Assembly (NCBI GenBank): GCA_047602645.1
Contig: JASGGU010000008.1
Span: 20,056 to 84,055 of the forward strand
Source: JAEYFP01 sp047602645
Lineage (GTDB): Bacteria; Bacillota; Clostridia; Lachnospirales; Lachnospiraceae
Direction of reading: 5' to 3'
Length of the DNA: 64,000 bases
The notes beneath the pieces are model-generated. The model searched no databases. It was not told where the DNA came from and saw only the letters and a list, made by a program, of their open reading frames with translations. Positions 9,238-17,898 of this stretch are shown here, piece after piece; position 1 is the stretch's first letter; each line of letters starts with the position of its first letter. Made by a program: the position numbers and the translations under genes.

Positions 9238-10002
9238 TTAACTGTGTACAACCTGCAGTCCGGCTTCCAGAAAGGCCGTTTCGAAGCCCGTAACATCCTC
9301 ATCCTTTACATAACCGTCTGAAACCGTATATTCCATACCGCATTGCTGCCACTTCTGTCTGCCGTACTCATGATATCTTAAAAATTCAAAAGTGACCTGT
9401 TTCCCTGCATTTCCTATGAAAAATTCCAGAAAGCCGTTCAAAGCTTCTTTTGACGTATTAAACCCGTTGATAAGCGGAATTCGGATCGCAATCTGTCTGC
9501 CGCTTTGAAAAATTGCTTTCAGATTGCCGCACGTGACTTCATTGGATACCCCCGTCACCCGTTTATGAATCGTTCCGTCGGGATGCTTAAAATCCATCAT
9601 CAAATAATCAACCACATTGATCAGCTTCATAAGCTGCGGATGAGAGCCATTGTTTTCAAGCGCAGTGGAAATTCCCCGCTCTTTCAGTTTTATAAGCAGC
9701 GTGTTTAATACCTCAAACTGCAGCGTCGGCTCGCCTCCCGTAAACGTCACGCCGCCGCCGTCAAAAAACAGAGGTCTGCTTTGCTCCGCCTCCTCAAGAA
9801 TGTCATCCCATGCATAGGTCTTACAGGATAATCGCTTCCTTTTATCCTTTTCCATCATGCATCCTCTTGCCGGAATCCCTTCAGGATTTGCGCACCACGG
9901 ACAGTGCATGTTACAGCCCTGCAGATGATAGACAAGCCTGTTTCCGGGACCATCCTGTGAATAATTAAACCCTTTTTGAAATACAAGCAGCTCCTGATCC
10001 AT
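9238..10002 (-). CDS. Glycyl-radical enzyme activating protein (radical SAM)
   Basis: Installs the glycyl radical on the neighbouring enzyme using S-adenosylmethionine and a [4Fe-4S] cluster. The 254-aa protein has the radical SAM cysteines in GCNMHCPWC (Cys30, Cys34, Cys37) and the GGEP motif in VTFTGGEPTLQ. It is near the length of PflA (about 246 aa) and lacks the extra eight-cysteine ferredoxin-like insert of many dehydratase activases; only isolated cysteines follow the cluster motif. It is the first gene of the operon, 50 bp upstream of the glycyl radical enzyme, and has a good promoter within 65 bp. Confidence 0.93.
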   Translation of the reverse strand: MDQELLVFQKGFNYSQDGPGNRLVYHLQGCNMHCPWCANPEGIPARGCMMEKDKRKRLSCKTYAWDDILEEAEQSRPLFFDGGGVTFTGGEPTLQFEVLNTLLIKLKERGISTALENNGSHPQLMKLINVVDYLMMDFKHPDGTIHKRVTGVSNEVTCGNLKAIFQSGRQIAIRIPLINGFNTSKEALNGFLEFFIGNAGKQVTFEFLRYHEYGRQKWQQCGMEYTVSDGYVKDEDVTGFETAFLEAGLQVVHS

Positions 10003-10037
10003 TGTTTTTCTTCCGCCATTCTTTTACTCTTTTTATC

Positions 10038-10065
10038 ATTATAGCATTATTCATTATTTTGTCAA
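10038..10065 (-). promoter_or_regulatory. Promoter of the glycyl radical enzyme operon
   Basis: On the minus strand TTGACA (10065-10060) and TATAAT (10043-10038) are both consensus, spaced 16 bp. The -35 lies inside the 21-bp palindrome at 10058-10078, so a bound repressor would block it. Confidence 0.7.
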
Positions 10066-10078
10066 ATGATTTAACAAA
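10058..10078. promoter_or_regulatory. 21-bp palindromic operator, probable ROK repressor site
   Basis: On the minus strand the half sites are TTTGTTAAAT and ATTTGACAAA around a central C, with only one mismatched pair out of ten. It overlaps the -35 of the operon promoter and lies just upstream of the divergent ROK gene promoter. Position and symmetry fit a ROK-family operator; that this regulator binds it is inference. Confidence 0.6.
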
Positions 10079-10090
10079 TTAGTTGTTCAC

Positions 10091-10119
10091 TTGCACATCC
10101 TGTTTCTCAATGATAAAAT
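10091..10119 (+). promoter_or_regulatory. Promoter of the ROK regulator gene
   Basis: TTGCAC at 10091-10096 and TAAAAT at 10114-10119 with a 17-bp spacer, on the strand of the ROK gene. The start codon is about 48 bp downstream of the -10. Confidence 0.5.
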
Positions 10120-10166
10120 GAAAGAAAATTAACTTTTTTCTACAATGAACCGAGGTCATCGCCCAC

Positions 10167-11318
10167 ATGAGTAAAAAGCCGCATAATGCCGAATATGTAA
10201 AACAGTACAACCGCAAAAAAATTTTAAATCTGCTCAGCAGAGAACCGCTTTCAAGAGCCGAGCTTGCCAGACGTACCGGCTTAACCCGTTCGGCAATTTC
10301 TGTTATTGTTGACGAGCTGTTAAGCAGCAGCATTTTAATCGAACAACCTACCATTTCCCAAAAGAGAGGACGAAGTCCTTCTCCTTTGACCTTAAATACC
10401 GAGTGTTTTTACGCAGCCGGCATCTATCTGAATCGTCAGAGCTGTCATATCGGGCTGCATGACATTTCCGGCAAATGCCATGCACTTTCTTCTATTCCTC
10501 TTACGAAAGAAAAACAGACCAAAGAAGTAATAGACGCCATGTCTGCCGCAATGAAATTAATGCTGCAAGAACATCCGAAAATCAAGGATTCCCTGCTTGG
10601 CATCGGCATCAGTGCACCCGGTCCTCTTGATATTAGTAACGGACGTATTTTGAACCCGCCTGAATTTGACCTCTGGCATCAGATGCCGATCTGTGAGGAG
10701 ATTAAAAAAAATCTGCATTATCCTGTCTATCTTTCGGATAATGCAGACTCCCTTGCAATTTATAATATGCGCTACAACAGTACGATCCAAACCTCGGATT
10801 TTATGCTTCTGCTTGTTGACAGCGGGATCGGCTCAGGCATCATTTCAAACGGTATCTTACACCGGGGTGTCAACAGGATGTCCCCTGAAATCGGACATAT
10901 TTCCATCAACTATAACGGAAAAAAGTGCGGCTGCGGCAACCGGGGCTGTCTGGAGGCATATGCCTCCATTCCCCATTTGTTCGCCGACACAGGCAGCACC
11001 TATCTCTCCTGGGAGGCCGTTATGCGAGATGTACAAAAGAAAGTTCCTGCTGCCCTCAAGCTTCTGGAAACGGAAGCCGAATACCTCGCCTCCGGCATTA
11101 TGAGTGCGATCAACCTGTTCAGTCTTGACACAATCATTCTGGCAGGTGACATTCTCTGCGGCTTTGATGACATGCAAAGGCTTCTGCTTAAAAAGCTGCG
11201 GTCTCAGGCTCTGTTAAAAACAGCCTCGGATATTACGATCACAGCCTCGGATACAAGAGAGCATTATCACATCATCTCGGCAGCAAACATTGTATTTACA
11301 GCACACCTGAATATTTAA
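10167..11318 (+). CDS. ROK-family transcriptional regulator (NagC/XylR type)
   Basis: Sugar-sensing repressor of 383 aa. The N-terminus has a MarR-like winged helix (LSRAELARRTGLTRSAISVI, about residues 30-49); the remainder is a ROK domain with the zinc motif CGCGNRGCLEAYAS and ISAPGPLD. The phosphate-binding Asp-Gly-Gly-Thr of sugar kinases is not evident at the start of the ROK domain, consistent with a regulator rather than a kinase. It is transcribed away from the glycyl radical enzyme operon, with a 21-bp palindrome between the two promoters. It probably responds to the sugar or sugar phosphate handled by that operon (inference). The 3' end converges on the PutP-like gene with a 15-bp gap. 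Confidence 0.92.
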   Translation: MSKKPHNAEYVKQYNRKKILNLLSREPLSRAELARRTGLTRSAISVIVDELLSSSILIEQPTISQKRGRSPSPLTLNTECFYAAGIYLNRQSCHIGLHDISGKCHALSSIPLTKEKQTKEVIDAMSAAMKLMLQEHPKIKDSLLGIGISAPGPLDISNGRILNPPEFDLWHQMPICEEIKKNLHYPVYLSDNADSLAIYNMRYNSTIQTSDFMLLLVDSGIGSGIISNGILHRGVNRMSPEIGHISINYNGKKCGCGNRGCLEAYASIPHLFADTGSTYLSWEAVMRDVQKKVPAALKLLETEAEYLASGIMSAINLFSLDTIILAGDILCGFDDMQRLLLKKLRSQALLKTASDITITASDTREHYHIISAANIVFTAHLNI

Positions 11319-11333
11319 TATTAATATTCCAAC

Positions 11334-12890
11334 TTAAATTCCGGCCTTAACCTCATCAAATTCTCTCTGCATTTCCTCTGAAGGCGGAGCCGTCAGCAGA
11401 GAAACTGCAATAATGCAGAGACAGGAGAACAAAAATGCCGGCAGCAACTCGTAAACATTGAATGCGCCGCCAAGCGGACGGATTACGAGCTTCCAGAAAA
11501 AGACCATTGCGGCACCGCCGAGCATACCGGCAATCGCACCGGGACGATTGATTCTCTTCCAAAATAACGAGAAAAGCATCAAAGGACCGAACGTTGCACC
11601 AAAGCCCGCCCATGCAAAGGAAACTATCGTGAAGATGACGCTTTTTTCATCCAAAGCGATAATAATAGAAATTAATGTAATGATAAGAAGCATGGCGCGA
11701 GAAACATTCATGACCTGCTTGTCTGTGGCATCCTTTTTTAGCAATCCCTGATAAATATTCTTTGAAAACGCCGAAGCCGCAATCAGCAGGTAAGAATCCG
11801 AAGAACTGATTGTCGCCGCAAGGATACCGGCCATGACGAAGCCGGCAAGCAAAGCCGGTAGCAAATTCGTAGACAGCAGAATAAATACATTTTCTGCCTC
11901 GGAAGCCGTACTGAGCTCCGTAGGGAACACTGCTCTGCCTACAATTCCGATAAAGATTGCCGCTGCCAGGGAAATAATGACCCAAACCATTGCGATACGG
12001 CGTGCAAGCGGCAGCTCCTCTTCGCTGCGGATCGCCATAAAACGAAGGAGCACCTGCGGCATTCCAAAATAGCCGAGCCCCCATGCAAGCGTGGAAACAA
12101 CTGAAATAAAGCCATAGCTTTTCGCCTCTCCGAATACCGGCAGCCCATTCGACACTGCTTGTACCCCATTTTCAAGCGTAGGGGAAGCAACTCCAAAAAA
12201 TTCGAAAAAGCCCGGGAAGCTTTTTGCGTTTTCATAAACAGCTCCGACACCGCCCGCACTCACCGTGCCTACAATTAAAATAGTGGATAGTGCCGCGATC
12301 ATCACAATAGACTGCATGAAATCAGATGCGCTCTCAGCGAGGAATCCGCCGATAATCGTATACACCAGAACAAAGATGGCTCCCACAATCATCATAGATA
12401 CATAGGATAAACCAAACAATGTGGAAAACAGCTTACCGCAGGTAACCATACAGCTTGCCGCATAAACCGTAAAAAATATCAAAATAAAAATAGCGGAAAT
12501 CATCATAATGACTTTTTTGTCTTCCTTATACCGATTTGAGAAAAACTCCGGCAGCGTGATTGAGTTTCCCGCCTTGATACTGTAGCGGCGCAGTCTTTTG
12601 GACACAATCAGCCAATTGATATAAGTGCCGACACCCAGACCGATTGCAGTCCATGCAGCATCGGCGAGTCCGCACCAATAAGCAACACCCGGAAGACCCA
12701 TCAGCAGCCATCCGCTCATATCGGAGGCCTCCGCGCTCATTGCGCTCACCCAAGGGCCTAAAGTTCTCCCTCCCAAAAAATAACTTTCTGAGTTTTTGTT
12801 CGCCTTTTTCGCAAAGGCAAAACCAATCATGATTACCGCTGCCATATAAATAATCATAGCAATTAAAATTTGAATTGTACTGGTATCCAT
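11334..12890 (-). CDS. putP: Sodium:solute symporter, PutP (proline) type
   Basis: Na+-coupled uptake permease of the SSS family, 518 aa with about 13 membrane segments. Conserved PutP segments include ESYFLGGRTLGPWVSAMSAE in the first core helices, ASDMSGWLLMGLPG, and the Na+-site helix ISSSDSYLLIAASAF. Length and motifs fit proline permeases, but the SSS family also transports other solutes. The start has AGGAGGAGGG upstream. It is monocistronic on the minus strand, convergent with the ROK regulator. Its closeness to the glycyl radical enzyme operon leaves open a role in importing that substrate, but no shared operator is seen. Confidence 0.88.
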   Translation of the reverse strand: MDTSTIQILIAMIIYMAAVIMIGFAFAKKANKNSESYFLGGRTLGPWVSAMSAEASDMSGWLLMGLPGVAYWCGLADAAWTAIGLGVGTYINWLIVSKRLRRYSIKAGNSITLPEFFSNRYKEDKKVIMMISAIFILIFFTVYAASCMVTCGKLFSTLFGLSYVSMMIVGAIFVLVYTIIGGFLAESASDFMQSIVMIAALSTILIVGTVSAGGVGAVYENAKSFPGFFEFFGVASPTLENGVQAVSNGLPVFGEAKSYGFISVVSTLAWGLGYFGMPQVLLRFMAIRSEEELPLARRIAMVWVIISLAAAIFIGIVGRAVFPTELSTASEAENVFILLSTNLLPALLAGFVMAGILAATISSSDSYLLIAASAFSKNIYQGLLKKDATDKQVMNVSRAMLLIITLISIIIALDEKSVIFTIVSFAWAGFGATFGPLMLFSLFWKRINRPGAIAGMLGGAAMVFFWKLVIRPLGGAFNVYELLPAFLFSCLCIIAVSLLTAPPSEEMQREFDEVKAGI

Positions 12891-12995
12891 ATTCCCTCCT
12901 CCTGCCCCTCATAAAAGATAAGGACACTTCTTTAAGATACTTACTTTTAGCATTATAGGGGAAATTCCGGTAGATAGCAAGCAAAACCTCAAGAC

Positions 12996-13121
12996 CAAAA
13001 GTGTGCTTCGCTCACTTTTGCGGTCATATACTCCGGCAGCACAGCTTTTGTTCCGCGCGCGCAGCTGCACATATTATTTTATTATATTAGGAAATTTGGA
13101 AAATTTCCTAATATAATAAAA
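12996..13121 (-). repeat. Structured dispersed repeat, copy A
   Basis: A 126-bp intergenic element, present again in inverted orientation at 61060-61185. Read on the minus strand it begins in the U-tract of the V-ATPase terminator with a perfect 17-bp hairpin (arms 13101-13117 and 13081-13097, loop of 3). This is followed by a GC-rich core containing GCAGCTGCGCGCGCGGAAC, nearly identical between copies over 30 bp, and ends with a second hairpin whose arms are CAAAAGTG and CACTTTTG. Differences in the first hairpin are matched on both arms in the other copy, so base pairing is conserved. No ORF is present. Confidence 0.85.
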
Positions 13122-13141
13122 AGCCTGACATTGTCAGGCTC
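13122..13141 (-). terminator. Terminator of the V-ATPase operon
   Basis: On the minus strand AGCCTGAC and GTCAGGCT form a stem with loop AAT, followed by TTTTTATT. The stem includes the stop codon of the subunit D gene (TGA at 13136-13134). Confidence 0.88.
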
Positions 13142-13757
13142 GTTTTTGCTTGTTTCGTTTGATTACCTTTAATCTTGTAAATTCCTCCCGTTCCTTTTCC
13201 TCCAAAGCAGACTGAATATTTTTGCAAAGTGCTTCATAGGTCGGAATCGTGATATTATTCAAAGCATTCGCCCGCTTCTGCGTCTTGCGGATATTCGCAG
13301 CAAGACGATACGCGGAATTTTCGACGGCAGAGAGTCTTGTCGTCAGCTCCTTTACCTTCTGGAACGCCTCTCTGACTTCATCAAGGGAATATCTTGTACT
13401 GTAAAAAGCAAATGTCGGCTTCATTTCCGTTTGGTCCATTTCTACACGCGGAATTTCCGTGCCCATAACACTCCGCGTTTTGATGACAATGGAATTTTCA
13501 ACCTCCATCGCTTCGGCAACCTCCTGTACGTAACTGATTCCAAGCTCGATATTTGCCTCCTGTAGTGCTTTATACGCTTTTCGGAAGGTTACATCAATTT
13601 CGGACTGAATGCCCTTTGCCTCGTCAATCAGGCCGGTCAGCTCTGAGATCAGAATATTTCTCTTTTTATCCATCAGCTCATAACCCTGTCTGGCAAGCTT
13701 TAATGAATTCTGCAGAGACATCAGATTTCCTTTTGTAGGCACCGTACTTACATTCAT
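13134..13757 (-). CDS. ntpD: V/A-type ATP synthase subunit D
   Basis: Central-stalk subunit that rotates inside the A3B3 head, 207 aa. The N-terminal segment (VPTKGNLMSLQNSLKLARQGYELMDKKR, given here in part as VPTKGNL and YELMDKKR) and long alpha-helical coiled coil are typical of AtpD/NtpD. The C-terminus is Lys/Arg rich. Last gene of the nine-gene operon, 38 bp after subunit B; its stop codon lies inside the terminator hairpin. Confidence 0.95.
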   Translation of the reverse strand: MNVSTVPTKGNLMSLQNSLKLARQGYELMDKKRNILISELTGLIDEAKGIQSEIDVTFRKAYKALQEANIELGISYVQEVAEAMEVENSIVIKTRSVMGTEIPRVEMDQTEMKPTFAFYSTRYSLDEVREAFQKVKELTTRLSAVENSAYRLAANIRKTQKRANALNNITIPTYEALCKNIQSALEEKEREEFTRLKVIKRNKQKRA

Positions 13758-13795
13758 AAACAGCCCTCCTTCCCGATCCTCTTTCTGTCGCCGTC

Positions 13796-15184
13796 TTATA
13801 CTTCCGGAACGGTTTCCTGATATCGTTCGTTCAAAACCTTCGTATCAATGCGGTCAAGTTCCTCTTTCGGCAGCATTCCCAAAAGCTCCCATGCCAAATC
13901 GAGGGTTTCCATAATTGTTCTGTTCTGTGCCATCCCCTGGCCGACAAAACGGGATTCAAAAACCTTGCCGAACATGACATACTTTTTATCAATCGGAGAA
14001 AGCTCATCCTCACCGATAACGGAAGCAAGCGCTCTCGCATCCTGCACCTTTGCATAGGAAGCATATAACTGGTTTGCGACATCCTGATGATCTTCTCTTG
14101 TAAAACCAGCGCCGATACCGTCCTTCATTAACCGTGACAATGAAGGAAGGATGCTGATCGGCGGATAAATTCCCTGACCGTGAAGAGAACGGTCCAATAC
14201 GATCTGTCCTTCGGTGATATATCCTGTCAAATCCGGAATCGGATGCGTAATATCATCATTCGGCATTGTCAGTATCGGAATCTGTGTCACAGATCCTTTG
14301 GCATTCGTGACAATTCCGGCGCGCTCATAGATCGTAGCAAGTTCACTGTACAAATAACCCGGATAGCCCTTCCTGCTTGGAATTTCACCCTTTGAGGAGG
14401 ATACCTCACGCATGGCCTCCGCAAAAGATGTCATATCCGTCAAAATAACAAGAATATGCATATTATGCTCAAATGCCAGATATTCTGCTGCCGTCAGAGC
14501 AATTTTCGGCGTGAGCAGACGCTCGACAACCGGGTCATTGGCAAGATTCAAAAACATACACACATGGTTGCTGACACCACTTTCCTCAAACACCTTCTGA
14601 AAATAATCAGCAACATCATGCTTGACGCCCATTGCCGCAAATACAATTGCAAACTCCTCGTCGGAATTGTCCCCCAGCGACGCCTGCTGCACAATCTGAG
14701 CGGCAAGCTCATCATGAGGAAGTCCATTTCCGGAAAAGATAGGAAGCTTCTGCCCTCTGATCAGTGTCGTCAGACCATCGATTGCAGAAATACCGGTACG
14801 AATATAATCTCTGGGATACTCTCTCGCAACCGGATTTAACGGAAGCCCGTTGATATCTCTGCGTACTTCCTCTGTAATCTCCCCAAGTCCGTCAATCGGC
14901 TGCCCGATTCCGTTGAAGGTTCTTCCTAGAATCTCCTCTGACAGACCGATTTCCATCGGATGTCCCGTCAGCTTTATATGTGTATTTTTCAGGGACATGC
15001 CTTCCGTTCCTTCAAATACCTGAATGACTGCCTTATCCTCATAAATTTCAACAATACGGCCAAGCTTTCTTTCCTTTGCATCCATCTGTATTTCGACGAT
15101 TTCATCAAATGCCGCATTTTTTACGCCTTCGAGGACAACAAGCGGTCCGTTTATTTGATTTAATCCGATATATTGAATTGACAT
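13796..15184 (-). CDS. ntpB: V/A-type ATP synthase subunit B (regulatory nucleotide-binding)
   Basis: Non-catalytic subunit of the A3B3 head, 462 aa, usual family length. It lacks a Walker A glycine loop (the region reads IFSGNGLPHDELAAQI), which separates it from catalytic subunit A. The segment PSRKGYPGYLYSELATIYERAG, here split as PSRKGYPGYLYSEL and ATIYERAG, and PILTMPNDDITHPIPDLTGY are conserved in subunit B. It lies 26 bp after subunit A in the operon. Confidence 0.96.
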   Translation of the reverse strand: MSIQYIGLNQINGPLVVLEGVKNAAFDEIVEIQMDAKERKLGRIVEIYEDKAVIQVFEGTEGMSLKNTHIKLTGHPMEIGLSEEILGRTFNGIGQPIDGLGEITEEVRRDINGLPLNPVAREYPRDYIRTGISAIDGLTTLIRGQKLPIFSGNGLPHDELAAQIVQQASLGDNSDEEFAIVFAAMGVKHDVADYFQKVFEESGVSNHVCMFLNLANDPVVERLLTPKIALTAAEYLAFEHNMHILVILTDMTSFAEAMREVSSSKGEIPSRKGYPGYLYSELATIYERAGIVTNAKGSVTQIPILTMPNDDITHPIPDLTGYITEGQIVLDRSLHGQGIYPPISILPSLSRLMKDGIGAGFTREDHQDVANQLYASYAKVQDARALASVIGEDELSPIDKKYVMFGKVFESRFVGQGMAQNRTIMETLDLAWELLGMLPKEELDRIDTKVLNERYQETVPEV

Positions 15185-15210
15185 ATATCACCATCCCTTT
15201 CCGAACAGCA

Positions 15211-16983
15211 CTATTTGTTCTTTCTTAATACTTCCTCGTAAAATGCGTCAATATCTGCTCTGTATTGATCAAATAGCTCCAGCTTATTATTCGGCACATC
15301 ATATTTAATGGAAATAACACGTTCAAAAATATTGCTTTCCTTTAATATGGACATCGGCATTCCCATAGCGATCAGCTTTCTTGATACATCGTTCAGATAA
15401 AGAATCGTATCCAGCATTTTATACTGCTTTGCCATCGGCACACACGTATCGTCCGGATGAAACGCATTCTGCTGCAAAAAGCCCAACCGGATTACCTTTG
15501 CAATTTCAAGCACAAGTTTCTGATCGTCGGGAAGCACATCGCTGCCAATCAGCTTCACGATTTCAAGCAAATTGCTTTCCTGATTCAAAAGCGTTACGAT
15601 TCTGTTTCTGTAATTCATAAAATCAGGAGAAACCTTTTCCTGATACCATGGTGTCAGATCCGGTAAATATTCGCTGTAGCTTGTCAGCCAGTGGATCGCC
15701 GGAAAGTGTCTCGCATAGGCAAGTGATTTATCAAGTCCGAGGAAGCAGCGCACAAAACGCTTTGTATTTTGTGTGACCGGCTCGGAGAAATCACCGCCCT
15801 GAGGGGAAACCGCACCGATGATCGTTACGCTGCCCTCCGAATTATTTAAATTAGAAACAAGACCCGCCCGCTCATAAAAAGCGGAGAGCTTGGAAGCCAG
15901 ATATGCCGGGAAACCTTCCTCTGCAGGCATTTCTTCCAAACGGCCGGACAGCTCTCTGAGGGCTTCTGCCCAACGGGAAGTAGAGTCCGCCATGATTGCC
16001 ACGTCATACCCCATGTCCCGGTAATATTCTGCCAGCGTAACACCCGTATAAATAGATGCCTCTCTGGCGGCCACAGGCATATTGGACGTGTTGGCAATCA
16101 GTGTTGTTCTCGCCATCAATTTATTTCCCGACTTCGGGTCCTCAAGCTTTGAAAAGTCCTCAAGCACCTGTGTCATTTCATTGCCTCGCTCGCCGCATCC
16201 GATATAAACAATAATATCCGCATCCGACCATTTTGCGATCTGGTGCTGCGTCATCGTCTTCCCCGTGCCGAAGCCTCCCGGAATTGCCGCCGTACCTCCT
16301 TTTGCGATCGGAAACAGCGTATCCAGGATTCTCTGTCCTGTTATCAGCGGAATATGTGTGGAATAACGCTTACTGACAGGTCTGGGCACACGAATAGGCC
16401 ATTTCTGTGCAAGTCTTAAGGGAACCTCTTCCCCCTGATCCGTCTCCACTACGGCAATCACATCTTCTACCGTATAGGCGCCGTCTGCCGCAACATCTTT
16501 GATTCTGCCCTTCACAAAAGGCGGGACCATGGATTTATGGATGATTGCTGTCGTTTCCTGCATTTCAGCGATAATCGTACCGCCTTCCACATGCTGTCCG
16601 TTTCTGACCGTCATCGTAACAGTCCACTTTTTCTCCATATTAAGGGGCTCGGCACTGATTCCTCGGTTAATGTAAATACCGGATTTTTCGGCAATCGAAT
16701 TTAAGGGGCGCTCAATACCGTCAAAAATATTATTCAGAATACCCGGGCCCAATGTAACCGAAATCGCGCTGCCTGTAGCTGTCACTTCAGCCCCCGGCTT
16801 CAGCCCGCTTGTTTCCTCATATACCTGAATTGTCGTCAAATCCGTAGAAAGACCGATGACCTCGCCGACCAGATGCTCTTCGCCCACATAGACCATTTCG
16901 CCCATTTTAAAACCCGTATTCCCCTTCAGGTAAATAACCGGGCCGTTAATTCCATAGACGATTCCTTTTTTACTGTCACTCAT
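15211..16983 (-). CDS. ntpA: V/A-type ATP synthase catalytic subunit A
   Basis: Catalytic ATPase subunit, 590 aa from the chosen start. Walker A is in PGGFGTGKTMTQH and the arginine/P-loop neighbours YIGCGERGNEM and MADSTSRWAEAL are intact; the characteristic non-homologous insert region is present near residues 110-200. The reading frame is open 19 codons further upstream, but that stretch overlaps the subunit E gene; the ATG at 16983 with GGGAGG eight bases upstream is the better start and overlaps the subunit E stop by eight bases. Functions with subunit B in ATP-driven ion pumping or ATP synthesis. Confidence 0.96.
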   Translation of the reverse strand: MSDSKKGIVYGINGPVIYLKGNTGFKMGEMVYVGEEHLVGEVIGLSTDLTTIQVYEETSGLKPGAEVTATGSAISVTLGPGILNNIFDGIERPLNSIAEKSGIYINRGISAEPLNMEKKWTVTMTVRNGQHVEGGTIIAEMQETTAIIHKSMVPPFVKGRIKDVAADGAYTVEDVIAVVETDQGEEVPLRLAQKWPIRVPRPVSKRYSTHIPLITGQRILDTLFPIAKGGTAAIPGGFGTGKTMTQHQIAKWSDADIIVYIGCGERGNEMTQVLEDFSKLEDPKSGNKLMARTTLIANTSNMPVAAREASIYTGVTLAEYYRDMGYDVAIMADSTSRWAEALRELSGRLEEMPAEEGFPAYLASKLSAFYERAGLVSNLNNSEGSVTIIGAVSPQGGDFSEPVTQNTKRFVRCFLGLDKSLAYARHFPAIHWLTSYSEYLPDLTPWYQEKVSPDFMNYRNRIVTLLNQESNLLEIVKLIGSDVLPDDQKLVLEIAKVIRLGFLQQNAFHPDDTCVPMAKQYKMLDTILYLNDVSRKLIAMGMPMSILKESNIFERVISIKYDVPNNKLELFDQYRADIDAFYEEVLRKNK

Positions 16984-17572
16984 TCGGGTTCCCTCCCTGG
17001 AAGATAAACTTATTTCGTTCTTCCTCCAAAGCTGTCTCAAAAGACTTATCTATCAAAATCTTATTATCATTCGTCACAGCTCTCGTACCGCCGATAAAGG
17101 AATAAGCACTGACCGTAAGAAGACAGCCTGTTTCTTTTTCCAACAGCTCTTTCTTGTCCGCATCTGCCGGGTCAATATAAACTGTCAGCGGATTTTCACC
17201 GGCAAATTCCTTCGCTTCTTTTATCTGTAAGATAAGAAGCTTTTCATAATCCTCTGTTTTTTTATAATCTTCTAATAAAGCGGCAACCTCTGAAAGCAGT
17301 TTTCCTTTTAATTCCTCCTGCTTATCTGAAAGTTCCTTTCTGATGACAATCTGTGTTGCGGACACCTCTTTATTCTCAGCGGACTTTAAGGCCGAACGTT
17401 CTGCGGAAACACGGCCCTCTATATGTGCCCGTTTGCTCTGCCTGTATTCCTCTAATATCTGATTTGCAGAAGTATTATAGCCCTTGATGATTTCATACGC
17501 CTGCTTTCTTGCATTTCCCATTGTTGTATCCAGGAGTTCCTGCAGCTTTTCATCTGTTGTCATTAGATTCAC
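16976..17572 (-). CDS. ntpE: V/A-type ATP synthase subunit E
   Basis: Peripheral stalk subunit, 198 aa, pairing with the small G/H coiled-coil subunit. The N-terminal 100 residues are a charged helix; the C-terminal globular part has LTVYIDPADADKKELLE and the family segment GGTRAVTNDNKILIDKSFE. Acts as stator between head and subunit I. Overlaps the subunit A start by eight bases, suggesting translational coupling. Confidence 0.9.
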   Translation of the reverse strand: MNLMTTDEKLQELLDTTMGNARKQAYEIIKGYNTSANQILEEYRQSKRAHIEGRVSAERSALKSAENKEVSATQIVIRKELSDKQEELKGKLLSEVAALLEDYKKTEDYEKLLILQIKEAKEFAGENPLTVYIDPADADKKELLEKETGCLLTVSAYSFIGGTRAVTNDNKILIDKSFETALEEERNKFIFQGGNPNE

Positions 17573-17589
17573 CTTCTTTCATGAAATCA

Positions 17590-17898
17590 TTAAAGTTTTA
17601 ATCCGATCGCTTCACTGACATAAGAAGTAATAAAGTCAGGTGCACGTCCGGTTCCATGGCGGTCCGGTATTTCCACAAGAAGCGGCTGCTTCCTGTGAAG
17701 CCGCACATCGTCAATAATATCGGGAAATTCTTTTCCGAATTTTTCAGTCAATAAAATAATACCTATCTCTTTGTCTGCAATTGCCTTATTCAGTTCCTCC
17801 AAAAGCTCCTGCCTTTCATGGACTACGGCACCCTCCACGCCGGCAAGGCGCATTCCGGTATAGGTATCGACATTATCGCTGATCAAATACATTTTCAT
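17590..17898 (-). CDS. V/A-type ATP synthase subunit F
   Basis: Small central-stalk subunit of 102 aa that binds subunit D. Family features: MYLISDNVDTYTGMRLAGVEG at the start (split as MYLISDNVDTY and TGMRLAGVEG), IGIILLTEKF in the middle, and PLLVEIPDRHG toward the C-terminus. Its ATG overlaps the last base of the subunit K stop. Called ntpG in enterococcal nomenclature, atpF in others, so no symbol is given. Confidence 0.92.
   Translation of the reverse strand: MKMYLISDNVDTYTGMRLAGVEGAVVHERQELLEELNKAIADKEIGIILLTEKFGKEFPDIIDDVRLHRKQPLLVEIPDRHGTGRAPDFITSYVSEAIGLKL

Noticed and set aside
16984..17040. N-terminal extension of V-ATPase subunit A
   Set aside because: The 19 extra codons overlap subunit E, and the internal ATG has a better ribosome site and matches the family start.
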